64,000 nt of DNA from Triops longicaudatus (Eukaryota; Arthropoda; Branchiopoda; Notostraca; Triopsidae), in NCBI GenBank assembly GCA_022885665.1, contig JAGQDJ010000017.1:372001-436000 (forward strand), in the 5' to 3' direction. The position numbers and the translations under genes were made by a program. The notes under the pieces were generated by a model, which saw only the letters and a list, made by a program, of their open reading frames with translations, was not told where the DNA came from and ran no database searches. Shown here piece after piece: positions 37,169 to 51,000 of this stretch (within the stretch, counting starts at the first letter, position 1; each line of letters opens with the position of its first letter).

Positions 37169-40067
37169 TTACGTACAATTTATATCCGAGTCAGCATTAC
37201 GGTTTACCATTTTACAACCCTTGCAGCAGTAAGCTTCCCAAGACCACGGCCGCTCAAACAACTTCTCAACTTCTTCCAATGGCAGGCCACGTGTTTCCGG
37301 TAAAATGGCAGCGAAAATCAAGAAACCAATCAGTGCTAATCCGGCGTAAAAGAAAAAAGTGCCTTGGCTGGTCAAAGCATTTGTCAAGGACAAAAAGGTC
37401 ATGGATACAAGCAAATTGAAGAACCAGTTACACGAAGTAGCGATACTCGTGCAAGTACTACGTGCCCACATGGGATAAATTTCCGCATTAATAGTCCACG
37501 GCATGGGACCCATGCCTAAAAAAGTAAAAATTACGAAATATTCTCCTTTTCTATCGCAAATACCAGGGGCGAAGAAAAACAGATACAAGACCAGCCCCAA
37601 TAAGGTGATCCATGCGAATCGAGACGGACAGTAAAAAGGAGACCATGAGAAAACTTGGTTTTCACGTACTGCACATGGTCCATACAGAGCAGAGCTGCCG
37701 TTCTTTATCACACACGAAGCATTAGCCCACGCATAACTATCAAAACAGAAACCGCAGCCTTCTGTCATCAGGCAGTCTCCACAAGTCCTACGAAAAATGT
37801 CATTAAATGTGCGAATTCAAAACAGTACATTCATTAAGGCACGTCGCGAGGCTGCACTTGTCTGCAACGTCGTCAACTTCTCCATCTATCGGGGGCGAGT
37901 CCAAGGCGGCAAGTAAAAATCCGACTCCAAAGAACGCAAGCGACAAAACCACGCCTAAAGCATTGGCGGTCAAGTACTATTTCCTGCGATACGGAAAGTC
38001 AGCGAACCTCCAAGTGACGACAAAGTCAGTATCCTTCTGCCCAATTTCTCGACCAAGTATAACCCCATGAACGTGCAAATAAAATTGACAGCAGCAGTTA
38101 CGGCAGCAAGCCAAATTGCTGTGTGTGTATCCTGGAAACCAGCCATTTGGAATATACTCGCTGAATAGTACCTGGGAAACATTTGCAGTCAGTGGAGGTG
38201 AGACAGGTAGACGACGCACAATATTACATCACCGTGTTAATGCCGGAAATTTGCTGGAATGTTTGGAGCGCACAACCAAGGAAAAGTGCCCGGCGAACCG
38301 AGGGCGTCGCTAAGACTTGCAGCCACAACGACGAGGATTTCCCCTCCGTCTGCTTATTCTAAAGTAGATATTTTGTCGTATCACACATTCGAACAGCACA
38401 GACATTTTCTTACTTGTAGCTCAGCTTGGCTTGCCCGGTAGTTTATCTCGATTAACTCAACTTCATCGTTTACAGGAAAGTGTACACCGCGAATCTTGAT
38501 TAGAACGTGCTTGGCTTCTTCAGTTCTAAAGCAGCGAACATCGAGGTTAAGTACAGAGCGATATATAGCAGTTAGCTCTTTTGATTTATTCGTAATAATT
38601 AATTAAATAAACCTATCATCTACATCTATCAATTCCTTTCGCACCGCAAAAAAAACAGTAATTCTATATAATTGGTTTTAGGTTACATACTTTCCTCTGA
38701 TGACCAAATAACGCGGAGTTTCAGGCATGAAGTAAAATCCAACGAGCTGAACCAACGAGGGGATACCAGCTAAGCCCAACATTAGTCTAGAAATTCAAAT
38801 ATTTTACGTCCATAGGAACGCCTTTGCCTTAATTTAACACTCGAATGAACGACCGTTAAAGTACGCCGAGTGTAGTCTATAAATTCCTACCTCCAACCAT
38901 GCTCATTGGATGCTAAAACACCACAAGTGATGGCTGCGATAAACTGCCCTCCGGTAACGAAAATTGTATTGAGGGTAACCAAGTACCCGCGTACTTCGGG
39001 TGCCGAAACTTCAGCCAAGTACAAAGGCACAATCATACTGGCAATTCCTACGTAAAATAAGAAAACAACGAGAAGTTATACTTATGACTCAGGCAACATA
39101 TTGGTTATTGCTATATCCTGCGATTATTCTTTCAAACCATAAATGTGATCATAAGAAGTACAATATTGTCTTCTCGTTTGCCGTTGGTAAGAATCAAATA
39201 AGGACGAAAAAGTCCGTTACATTTTTACTAGCATTTGCAATCACATTAGATGCACTACAACACCATATAATTACCGATGCCGATGCCCGTGATTATTCGT
39301 CCTAACAGTAACGTAAGGAGATCTGTTGCTGCACCCATCACAATGGAGCCCAATGTGAATGCAAAACTCGCAATTAAAACAACTGGCCTTCTCCCCAAAT
39401 GATCTACGCATGAAAAAGGTAAAATACTGTTATTGCATACACTACAGGAGAATAAGGCAAAGCAAAAAAGATCGATCATGCAAGAAAAACCGAAAATATA
39501 CCCGACAGTGGCCCGGATACAAGCGCAAAAACCCATGCCGCCCCTATTGTGCTGGACACGATGGCTTCATGCCAGATTGTATTCAATTCGAAGTTGTCCC
39601 TACAAGCCAAAAGCATTTACAAGCCAATGACGCTCGTGTACTATATAGTATTCGACATGTTTTCTGTTCAGCTACTATCACAATGCAACGTGTGTTTAGT
39701 AGTCAGAGGAAAATTGTTCTCGTAAACTCTGCAAATTTATATTGGAAACGTGAAGAAGTCGACATTTTTATTAAACCCGATCAACTTATCGCGACATTAA
39801 AGCACAGAAACGCACGAAATGGTTTTTAGGTTTGCATTTTTTCTATACGTTTTCTTTCACCAGGCTTTTACCTGTTAAATCGTGCACTTACCTGATTAGA
39901 AGCATAACGCCGGAAACGACTCCCGTGTCGTAACCAAAGAGGAACCCTCCGATTGCACTAAGGGAAGCAAGAAGGTACACGAATCTCGCTGATTTTGCGT
40001 TCGTAGCTTGGTTTGGCACTGTGCCAGGCCCATCTGAGCTAGGGAGTCCCATGAATGTCATCTGCAT
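37169..40067 (-). CDS. SLC2A13: SLC2A13 (HMIT)-like proton/sugar or myo-inositol transporter
   Basis: Eleven minus-strand exons (40067-39892, 39599-39502, 39403-39275, 39047-38891, 38786-38691, 38525-38414, 38358-38228, 38171-38008, 37954-37843, 37787-37564, 37515-37169) give about 581 residues in consistent phase. Major facilitator sugar-porter signatures are present: GGFLFGYDTGVVSG in helix 1, DHLGRRP between helices 2 and 3, PETPRYL after helix 6, QQISGINTVMYYS in helix 7, EKLGRR, and PETRGLPLEEVEKLF at the end. A long cysteine-rich outer loop between helices 9 and 10 (TTCGDCLMTEGCGFCF) is typical of the HMIT branch and not of classical GLUTs. Expected site: plasma membrane, importing inositol or hexose with protons (family knowledge). 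The start is ATG 40067 or 40061, or a further upstream exon is used. Confidence 0.92.
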
Positions 40068-41962
40068 AAAAGGAAGACACAACTAGAAAGTGAATCTCCT
40101 TTTGTACACCAAGAAGTAGTACCATAAATCACTGATACTGCTAAATAAAGCGGGATGCTATTATACGAAGAAACTGCATTAAATGTGAATTAATGGCATT
40201 TGACATTTGAGACTGTGCCATCGCCCGTTTTGGGGACACTTGTAGGGAGTTTTCCATACAAGGAAATTCCCCTTGAATTTGAACGACGCAATATGTTAAT
40301 CTCTCTGACTTACAAGTTATATACTGGTTCTCTTTACTTGGAAACTTAAACTAATTCAATTTTCACGCCACGGCTGCATGAGAAAAACAAAAACCAAGAG
40401 AGTACAGTATTGTTTACCATTGCCATAAAGTCATGCGATATGCATAAACCGAAATTGAATTTATAATACAGTGTGTATGTTTATAAAACAAACACAGAAC
40501 AGCATAAAATCCCGCGTTTTACGTATTATTTTACGAAACCGTATACAATTGTACATACGGTTTTCACAAGCTGACAACTGCACATGTGGAGTTTGCTTAT
40601 TTTCACGGTTATGGAACCACAATAAAAAGTAATTAAATACAATTTCTTTGCTCTATGAGCGGGACTGCCGCTCGAGTTTTCGTAGTTTTTTTTTTAGTAT
40701 TTTATTTTTAGTTTGTTCACCTCGATGCCGAGAGCGGAGTTCAATTTTACGGCATCGGTGACGAAAGAAATGTCACATCTTTGTGCGTAAGTAAACAGAA
40801 TTAAACGGGCCAGAATTACAACAACGCATGATTTGCGGTCTTACCGTACACGAACAGGTCTTGTTCTCCGTGTGAAATTTACCTGCGTTGATCGCCTATT
40901 CGTATTCCATTACGGTTGTACTATGTCTAGGAATTAAAAGCGTTAAGAGTATTTCGGTGCCAATTTTCAAGAACTCGAAAATCAAAAACATCTTTCCTCT
41001 TATGCGTCAACGTTAAAGATATTTTTAAAGAGGTCACTCCTCTGGAGAGAATTGTATAAGATGTGAACAAAAAAAAGGCCCCCGCCCACGTACCAGCGCC
41101 CTACTTGTTGGCGAATGTTGAGGATATCACAAAACGTACCTTTTCTTTTCTATGCAACGATTCCACAGTATTTCGGTTACCTGGTTTTGTAATGTCTACG
41201 TTGTCTTTCACCATAGCTTTTTTATTTGAATAAACGTTGGTCAAACGGAAAGGTATTTGCTCTTGACACGGCCTTTCTAACCGCGCACTACGAAATGTTG
41301 CCGCAGCAGTAGCAACCATATCCCGGAATACATGGTCTTTGTTCCTCGCTAATTGTAAGGGTAGGATTTCTCAGTATTAGGAGAATTGCACAAGCTGGGT
41401 ATATCGTTTCTATTAAAGTAAGGGAGCCCATCCCAGGATAAATCGAAATCACATTTTCTTAAAATTTAGTTCCCGGGTAGTATTCATTAGACCAACGAGT
41501 ACACTGATATTTTAAAATTGTATTTCTTCCACACTCCAATTCAGACTTCTACTGATACTTTTATTTAAATGTATTCTCCCATAATTATGTTTTTTATCTA
41601 CATTTTAGTAACATTGGGTATTTTTTAGTTACAAATTAATTTTTTAGGGCTTTCTGGTCAGCGATTGGGAGTAATAGGCTAAAACTATTGAAATTCATGG
41701 TTGTAAGATGTTCAAATTGATCTGAAACATTTTCCTCTTTAAAGAGAAATTAAAGTAAATTACTGGCCTTGTGCTCCTTTGGAATTAGTTTTTATTTGAA
41801 GGTCTGAATAGGGACCTGAAGGTTTTACTCTGGAGGCTCCCATTGGTTTACCCAGTTGGATCTGCCCCGCCTCAAGCTAGCTTAAATGGAAAATAGATGC
41901 GTGGAACGGTTCAAATGTTCCAGAGGCAGACTATGTGACTATAAGCAAAACAAAGTAAAATA
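40068..41962. other. Region between the SLC2A13-like and C18orf21-like genes
   Basis: About 1.9 kb of AT-rich sequence between divergent genes. The only candidate coding piece is the minus-strand exon at 41140-41319. The rest shows no gene, RNA or repeat I can support. Confidence 0.5.
41140..41319 (-). other. Possible alternative first coding exon of the SLC2A13-like gene
   Basis: ATG at 41319 opens 60 codons ending exactly at AAG|GTACGT (41140). This phase-0 donor would join the AG acceptor before ATG 40061 (TTTTATGCAG|ATGACA) in frame, across an intron of about 1.1 kb. It would add a hydrophilic 60-residue N-terminus, as HMIT proteins often have. The support is frame and splice-site fit only. 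Confidence 0.35.
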
Positions 41963-42738
41963 ATGGAAGAGTTACTCAGTAAAACGCTCGTTTATTTGTG
42001 GCAAGCAGCAGAGAAATTTGACGGTAATTATCCCGTGCTTGTGGCACACAATTTGTAAGTTTTGCAAGTCTTCCAATGAAAAGTGAGCCTAAAATATTTA
42101 TTTTTATTTCAGGGTAAAATGTCGCAGACTTCAAGGATTAACACCCGAAGGATTAAAAGCCAATAAATTTAAGACAACTTCGCTCTGTTATGGTTGTGGT
42201 ACACCCTGGGCATTAGCAAAGTATCGTGTAAGTGTCGTGAAAAGATCTGCAGCGAAGCATCGAAAATTGAGAAAGAAGAGCGTCAAATGTCCTGAGAAGT
42301 TGACCCGACAAGAGCGACACTTACTGGCACTTTACCAAACCCAGAATTCGTCACTAGTAAGTTTAATTTGCAAGAAATGTTAACACCATCCTTAACTTAT
42401 GATTTCTGAAGGTCTTACACTGCCGTGTATGTGACAAGAAAACCTTTTTTTCGATTCCTGCACCTTCGTCTGTTCCTAAACCTGATAATCCTAACAAGAA
42501 AAAAGAACCGATTAGAAGAGAAGTGACAAGCAACAAGAAACAACGGAGGCAAGAGTTTAAAGAAGTTAACGCCGGACTTGTTCAAATCACTAAACCGCCA
42601 GTCGAAGTGAAACCTATCGCTGTTCCTGCCCCACGCAGCAAAAATGCCATTCAGGCCCAGAAAACGCAACTCAAAGCACTCTTGAGCGCGAAGAAAGCAA
42701 CTAAAGGAGGCTTGCAAGATTTCCTGGCTTCTATTTAG
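41963..42738 (+). CDS. C18orf21: C18orf21/RMP24-like zinc-knuckle protein (probable RNase MRP subunit)
   Basis: Three exons (41963-42054, 42113-42356, 42412-42738) encode about 220 residues. Two CxxC pairs (CYGCGTPW in exon 2; CRVCDKKT in exon 3) frame a basic central region (KHRKLRKKSVK), and a lysine-rich linker follows. The C-terminal block (LKALLSAKK...GLQDFLASI) resembles the conserved tail of vertebrate C18orf21, which has been linked to the RNase MRP complex through similarity to yeast Snm1. This assignment rests on pattern recognition, not alignment scores. The expected site is the nucleolus. AATAAA lies 59 bases past the stop (42797-42802). Confidence 0.7.
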
Positions 42739-45016
42739 TCTTCTGTCAATTGAAATGTGCCTCAAAAATGGTCACAACGCAGAGGAGTCGTTTTGTAATA
42801 AACCGATTTTACAATATTCAAATGGGTGTTCGATTTGTTTGGCGTGTATGTTTGTATCCGCTCTGAAGAGTTAACTTTACGGTACAATAACGAGTACCAT
42901 GATGAAGAAAATCAAACAGGAAATAAAATAGCAATAATAAAAAGAAATTTACTACCGTCTTTGTGCTGCCGCTGATGTAGCACACAGAACTGTCTGATAT
43001 TAATTACGCTGCATTTTTCTAGTTTTGGGTGCCCATAGTTTTTTATGAGTCCGGATTTTCTTTTTTTAAGTTTTTGTTTTTTAAAAAGAAAGGAATTTAT
43101 CCGGCGCTATCATTAACCTTAAACTATCGGCAATTAATCCTGATCGTAAATTTTATTAATTTATTTTTCTGTCAATATCCTGTTTATTACGCATAATTTT
43201 CAGGCATAGTACTCCGGCCAGTCGTTTTTGTCCGTAACGGAAAACGTAAACTCTGCCGGTAACAAAATTTCAAGACTTTAATGCTTCTTGTGGGTACTAG
43301 ATGGCGCAAGTATCGACGTAACAGGGGAAAAAACTTCGACGAATTTAGTTTCCCGCTTTCCCTAAGTCTTTAGGGTTAGCAACATAGATGTTTACGTGTC
43401 ATTTGGATACAAGCATGTGTGTGGAGCTTGTACTCATTCGGTTACTGAACCCCCAACAAACGAAAATTACGGCACGGGGAAAGACGCCGTGCGTTTCTCC
43501 TTCCATTCAAGACAGTGTCAACCGGCCTGTTCGTGCAACTAATTCACATCCCCCTACACTCGATAACTTTTCCATCGTTGCGGACTATTTGCTCAAGATC
43601 CATTGTGTTAGCTCGGTGTTACGCAGCTAGTGCGAAAATTCGCGTCGTCTGAAAATTCGGAGTATCTGATTACCTTAGACAGCTGCGGTAAGCCGTAAAA
43701 TAGTTACCTACTTAATTGCCTTTTAGAACTCGAGTTAACTTCGTTCGTATTTCCCGTGCGAATTTGTGTTCATTCTAGAGAACTCTGTGCACCCTCTTAT
43801 CTCAGTAAAAATACCTCGGGCATAATGAGTTGAAGTCGCTCTCTACCTCTGTTTCTCACCGAACCTGTTTTGGCTTGTGGCCAGGCAATAAATCTCTAGA
43901 AAACTTGTAAATAAGTCGAATATCTTGCTGAATTTGCTATTTTTTGTATCACGTAATTTTCCGATTATGTGTAAATTTAACTTCGCTTCATGTTTCACAC
44001 AAGCGAAGTAAATGGCTAGACTTGTTCCATGCGTGTTTTTGGCTTCGTGCCACTTGAATCGAACGGAGATCAAAAAGCTCGTCTTTGATAGCGACATTCG
44101 ATCAGTACTAATGAGTTCACTTGGGGCGTGACCCCGCGATACTGGGGTCTCGTATTTCCTCTCTTACGGAACTTAGCACTTACAGCTATTAAAGTACGTT
44201 AGAGGACTTTGAATCGTTTTTTGTGCAAAAATAAAATGAAAATAAACATTTTTTCTCATCATTTGCGGTTTTTTGTTGCAATGAAATTCCACTCGTAGAT
44301 TTGTAAAGCAAAACGTACGCGTCGTATTCAGTGGCTGTGGGTATAGTCTAAATTCAGTTGTACTTGGATATCTTCGAAAAAAATGCTAATATATTGAGTT
44401 ATTTAAAATTTACAAATTAGTGAACTAAAATTCTTTGTAGAAACGAATTAAGTGCTCAGCTGTTTTTTTACGAAATTGTTTACTTTTATTATTTAAGTGC
44501 TATTTATTTGTTTAAAATTTATTTTGAATTGCGATATGACTTTTTGAACGAGTAGTGTAACTCGGTAGACTTCCGAGAGCATCTTAGTTTCAGCGGAGCA
44601 TAAACCAACACTGTGTTAGGAACTGCGTAAACTGTGTAACTGTCTTAAGTGGCGTGATTGGAAGTTTACCTGATTTGACTTAATTGTATTACTTTTTTAC
44701 CTGAAGAGATTATTTTCTTCTTTTTTACGATGAGATTCCATCACGAAACTGGGCGTGTATCAAGGATCAATAGCGTACTGTGCTTTTGTACGTGTGTGGA
44801 CTTTCATTTTCATAAAGGCCATATGTATATCACATTTCGTTTGCTTTTTGGTTTTCGTTCTCCCCCTTTTTCGTTGATAAATCCTGCTCATTAACGTGAT
44901 TGTTTTTCTCGTTGACTCCAGAGCCTACGCCGGCCCAGTACACGAAGATCAGAATGCCTGTTCGTGGATACCTTTGCTAAGGGCGAAACGACCTAGCTAT
45001 CGTACGCTCGAAAAAA
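42739..45016. other. Long intergenic region upstream of Piezo
   Basis: About 2.2 kb without a supportable gene; the longest open frames (about 80 codons) look random. A small perfect hairpin (GACCCC...GGGGTC) lies near 44129-44148. The Piezo promoter and 5' UTR should lie here. Confidence 0.5.
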
Positions 45017-48000
45017 ATGTCATCTTCCTGGATCGTTTGCGCCATTTTAACTCATGTTTTCTTGCCGCTTATTTTGACAACGGGTAAAATGCCTAAAGTA
45101 AACTACTAAATTGTCAATGGACAAGGGATAGTGTATGTGCGTGCTACATAGGTTCCTGTGTTCGTAAGAATGCTCTTGGGAAATCAGGCTAGCTTTTATT
45201 TTTTCTCTTCACAACTCTTAACGCACGAAAGTGTTAAGCCCAAAATTTAATCCATTGACCAACCTATGGTTTGCTTTATCCCTTGTTACCGTAGGAGTAG
45301 TTTTAAGGCAAAATGGATTGTCCCTACTTTATCTCATCTTCCTCTTTGTGGGACCCTGGATTGCCACGCCCAACGCACATAATTTGCCGCGTAAGTAATT
45401 CTTTTGGACTATATTGCTTAAACAAATAGAATCCTCCTTTAATATTGACTCTTTAGTGTTTTCGATCTCTTACTGTTGAACGCTAATTTACCGTAAGTCA
45501 TAGCAATATGTTAGATTGTTATTACGAAGTGTAGTTTTTACTATAAAATCGATGTAAACGGTGCTACTCAAAATGGAATGTAAAGGGATTCCGGTAATAT
45601 TTATTTCACATAATGTGTTTCTGGTTAAAAGTATATTATATTCAGTCAGAAATTCATGAAAAGAACAATACGTATTGAATAAAGTGTAAAATTGAGGAAA
45701 AATCAGTTTATCGTAAGTGGCCAGTGGATCACACCTCCCTAAGGGGCGAATTGCACGGAAAATCTTCATCGAAGTTTTATCCCTTCTTTTTCCGAGGACC
45801 TCCGCATTTTCTTCAGACCCTTTCTTTTCAGTGGAGTGGTGCGTTGTAATTCCGTGGACACGTGTGGTTCATAATTTCGAAAAAACTCTTGGTTTATTTT
45901 TAGTACTTTTAAAATTTTTCGAGCTTTTTGAGGAAACAGAAAGAATAAGTTGTTGTCCACTTAGTCCCCATTTCTGAGAAATTGTTCTCTTTGTTGTATC
46001 GTTTTGATTCAATGCTTGATTAAGTTTTAGTGATTTTTTTAATTATCCTGCCCAAATCTCACTGCAAATCATCGAAGGTATTTTCTGAAAATGTGTGAAA
46101 AAACTACTCTAGATTTTATGCTTTAAAACCACTGCACATTATCTTCTTTTGTTGGCAATTCACATGTGAAACTTTAATTAACTTTTCCGGGAGGAAGGTC
46201 ATACACTTTTACATAAATTCTTTGACTCGGAAAGTTGTGTTTTAACTAAATAAAATAAAACATAAAAAAAATAAATTTTTCTTTAAGTTTTTAGCTTTTC
46301 AAAAAACGTTGTCACTTTTGGACTCCCTATTCGAGTAAAAAATGTGTGACGATGTCCATGAAATTTCGTTGTTACAATAATTCTTTCTTAAATTTCTATG
46401 ATAGGTTGTATTATATGTATATAGTCTATGCAGACATTGGGGCTTACAACTTTACAGTAAAAAATATTTTCATAAAAATGTAACAGAGTTCACCAAAATC
46501 ACTCGAAGACTTTTCCATGTAATTCTGTATGCACATTTTCTAGAGATTAGGTACTAAACAGTGTCCTAAGCTATTTAGCATCTTAGTTTGCAAAGCCCAC
46601 GTTTTCTGAATGTCGCTAATTTGTACCCTGTTTGGGTTGTAGGTTCGACGGCAAGGTATCTAAAAGTGGTATTAGGCTGGTCTGTTGTATGTTTCCTGAG
46701 CCAGGTGTGTTTTCAAATTGTTTTGTTGAGTTTACCTCCGTATGGACACCTTTTACCGTACTGTAAGTCATTTTTAAGACATTTCTCATCTATTTTTATT
46801 TAATATGATTTAATTTTATCGTGTGTAATTTTTCAATGGTAGGCTCGTTTTGGGAAAGCGTATTCAGGCATATTGGATTTGTACGGTTAGACGGGGTCGG
46901 GGCGTGGGCCGGTACCCGCATTTTGTTGCCTGATTTAGTCATTGGACTTGCGGCCTTAGTAATTTGGCGCGTTTGTGCCAAACAATGCAACCCTCCCGAA
47001 AACACGGGGCCGTTAGAAGCGGGAGGCTTGCTCGCTACGGGTCACATTTTCGCGGAAGAAAAACTCGCAAAGATCCGGGCATACTCTTCAGTAGCTAGTA
47101 CGTTTGTAACTTTTATTGCGCAACTAAATCTTTGTACGACTAGTTTATATATATTGGAACATTTTGGACAGTTTGTTGGACGGGTGTGGGAGCGTTGGGT
47201 GTGGTATCATGTCTCCGCCCCTCCATCACGTCTATGCCGTACTTTGTCTCATTTCTGGTATTATCAACTTTGTGGGCGTGGCGAATCAATTGGACCAAAG
47301 CGTGGCCGTATTTGACGGACGTGTTAGCAGCTTTATCGGCGATTCACTGTTTCATATTGTACATTTACCAAGCATCACTGCTGAAAGAGCTCCTCCCTCC
47401 CTCATCACTGTACGCGAGGTATGGTATCACTTTACACACCTATATAAAAAGTTTCGAATATATTCAAGCATATTGCGTGCCTTATGTGTTTTTAGACTTT
47501 TTAGGAAGTAGTTCTTTGCACAGCGGCCGTTACACCTGTGTCAATAAGTAATCTCGTTTTCACCGGAGCAATCTTAACATCGCTATCTGTTTCTTTATAG
47601 CAAACATTTAAAAGCTGTCTCACTACTTTAAATTTACATGAATTATGTTCGATTTAATTATTTTATTTTATGTAATATTCTCCGTTCTTTTTCTTCGTAA
47701 TATCTATGCATATCTGTAATTGTGTGGAAGTTATGTTTTATTTCATCACGAATGGGTCGAGCTTCTTATTCCGTTATTGTAAATGAGAGCGCTAAATTTG
47801 CCCAGAAATTATCAACTTGTTTCAACACAGCACTTCGGTACTATACATAGTGACAACGTTCATGTCACGATACAGTAGGCGTTCCGCTTCGTTAGTCATT
47901 CTTTGTTCCGTTACAAGCTTTTAAGGTTCCATGGATGTACTTTTTCAAACGCAACATGTTTATACTATTGGCAGAGTTATGACTCACCACGATTAATGGT

Positions 48001-51000
48001 AGAGATGTACATAAAATAGTTTTAGAAATTTGGCAAAATGTAAATAAACACTCACTTTCTCAAAGTAAGCAAATCTTCAAAGTTGACAAGATTCCTCCGA
48101 ATTAACGAGTAGGTCTCCAAAGGACTTAAGCAAAATTTTGCGCGAGTTCGCATGTAGTCACTATGCGGATACAATAGATCTTATCAAGCATCGGCGGATG
48201 CGAGATTTTCTGCTGGAAGCACCGCCAATGCATTGAAGCATGCCACTGTTTCCTTGAGTTTGTATCGTAACATTTTCCCTTATCCCTGAAGATAAAAGTT
48301 CTAAAATATTGTATTTACCTTGCTTAGAGGACAAGTGAAAGGTTTTTTCATAGTTAGAACCGTACTTTTCTAAAAGAGTTCGTCTCGAAGTTTCCAGTCT
48401 TGGAGGGCACGGAATATGTCTAAGCATGCCTCAGGGCACTGTTAAGGGGCTTAAGACCTAAGCTGGGTCAAATCTGTGTGACGTTAAGAGAGAACCAAAT
48501 CCACATGTATCTTAATGTGGAACTTTGTTTTACTCCAGGTTTGCTTATACCCGAATGAAGGCCGAATGAATGCAGAAATAATAGATATTTGCGATTTGTC
48601 TTCCTATTCAGATCAATGAAAATAAAAAAGGCGTTTGTTGTGAAATCGATCGCCATAAAACTGCGTTTTCTAACGCCTCAAGCTCAAAGCACTGCATTGC
48701 GTCAGATTTCTTTTCATATAGAAACGTGCTTTTTTTCTGTATGTATGATTTTTTTTTTTTTTTTTTTTTGGGGGGGGGGGGNCTCTTTCATGTTTATCAA
48801 TTTCGCCGCCATGGTGGTCGGACCATACGTTCTCGCAAATTAATGCAAATTTCTTGCCCGTTTCACGGTTGGATAATTATCGCTATTTTTTCTCATACAT
48901 CATTTCAGGTTATTTGGCTTTGTTGCATTCGCAACCGAAGACTGCCATGACCCGCGCGAATCTCTCATAATCGACTTACCTTGGACAGACTACGTGTATC
49001 CGATTGGAGTTTTGGTACTTTACCATGCGTTAGTCTACGGAAGGGGAGTTTCGGAAGCCTTGCCTTCACCTACGAGTATCGCACAGCAAAGTGTGCGCAT
49101 TCCACTGGAAGCTCTGCGAAACCACGCTTTCCAAAACAGCCAAACGGACGAGAGCCTACATACCATTGTAGATGACGGTACTCCAGGTAACGTCTTCTTA
49201 TTTAGGCGTTCACTTTTCCATTCTTTCTATTGTTTATTTTTTTAAAAAACTTTTTCTCTGATTCATGTTTTGATTTGAATTGTTATTATTATTTTGTAGA
49301 GGGAGGGAAGGAAAAATGGATGAAACTTTTCCAAAGAATTTTGGTGTACTTGAACATCGTCCCTGGCTTGATTGTCCAATATGCCTACGTGGTGGCCATC
49401 GTAGCCATGATGGTAAAATAGACGACTCCCTTTTATTGCAATTTTAAATGGCTTTTCTTAGGCGTGGAGTATTACATACCATAGTTGGCTCACCTTCGTG
49501 TTCCTAATATGGTCGTGCGCGCTTTGGATTATGCCAAAACAGCGCGAAAGCACGTTACGGTCTATGCCTGCGTTGGTATCGTATAGCTTATTCCTCCTAC
49601 TTTCGCAATATGTGTTTTGTTTGAACTTGACCGAAGACGAACTTCCGGTACACGTTTCGTCGGTCAACTTGGGACAAGTCGGCTTTGTCAAGAACATCGA
49701 CGAAGCTCACAAGCCTTTAATAACCAAGGTAGTCTCGACGTGCCAGTTACTGAGTGATCTCTGACAGCTTTTATTCATTTAATTATTTATTTTTAAATTT
49801 TTTTAAAGGTTGTGTACACCGTCGTCTTTTGGTTGACCTTGAGACAATATGAACAAGAACGACAGGCGAGAATCGCACGGGAGAGAGCTTCCAGGTCTTT
49901 TGGGATGGCCTTGAGCTGCACTGGCAATGGTGTGATCGTGTCAGGTAAAGGTTGAAAATCGACACGCACTGTGTTGAAGGTCGTTTTTCAATGCTGATTC
50001 CTCTTAGGTTTGGTCCAGAGAGTCCAGTTGCCTCCTAAAGATTTCCTAAATAGGCCTAGTAACAATCCAGCCTGGTTAGTGAAATTAGGAGCCGCTCTTC
50101 ACCGTTTACTAGTACGCGTTTGGATTTGGGTGGTCACCGTTATGCTCTTTATCATTGGGATTGGACAAGGCGAAAATGTGGTGTTGTACCGTATCCTTTA
50201 CATGGCCTTATTTCTCGTTTTCGTTCTTACCTTTCAAGTAAATTTCGGCTCTAGCCTTCGTTTTTAATATGCAGGGGTCTTCTCAGGCTGTGGTTGTAAT
50301 TTAAAAAAATTATCTCTTGTGATTTGTAGCTATCTTACTCATTTTGGCGACGAATGTTGTACCCGTTTTGGTTAACGGTCATTATCTACTCGATGGTGGT
50401 CCTCGTCTTGGTTTATACCTACCAGTTTGATAACTTTCCTGAACACTGGGAGCAGTATTTGAAAATTCCACTACAACTGTAAGACTCGTTTCTCATTTTT
50501 ATTTTTTATTTTCGTTGAATCACTATTTCCTTGTAGACAACACGACATTGGTTTGGAAGTGTACGATACAGGAACTTTATTCCTTCGATTGCTCACCCCC
50601 ACTTTCTTCGTCGTTATTACGGCTGTGCAGCTTCATTATTTCCACCAAGAATTTTTGGATATTTCAGACCTCGAGAAAAAGTAACACATTATTGTACTAA
50701 ATAAAATCATTTTTGAAATTATTTATTTTATCTTGAAATTCAAATACCATTATCTTTAGAAAATGTCCGCCCAGCGGAAGCATGGAAGGGCTGTTGACCG
50801 AACATATTCAGGACGAAGCTGCTACGCCGCAAACACCAGGCAACGCGCCAGAGCCGGAGGAAGATGAAACGGTCACTGAAAAACTTCAGTCGAGCATATT
50901 TGATAATTTTACCTTCACGAGGCTAAAAGGCAAGTCATAGTTTTCGTAGAAATAGTTAGGCTTTAGAACTCTGAACTTAATAAAATTATATCTAGAGTCG

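Noticed and set aside
39359..39829. Plus-strand open frame of about 156 codons inside the transporter
   Set aside because: It lies antisense to transporter exons 2 and 3, whose coding sense is clear from MFS motifs and splice phases.
43388..43630. Open frame of about 80 codons between the C18orf21-like gene and Piezo
   Set aside because: It has no recognisable motif, splice context or plausible start; the length is expected by chance.
44129..44148. Short perfect hairpin as a terminator or structured RNA
   Set aside because: A 6-base stem alone is common by chance, and this is not a bacterial genome. No tRNA or snRNA features surround it.
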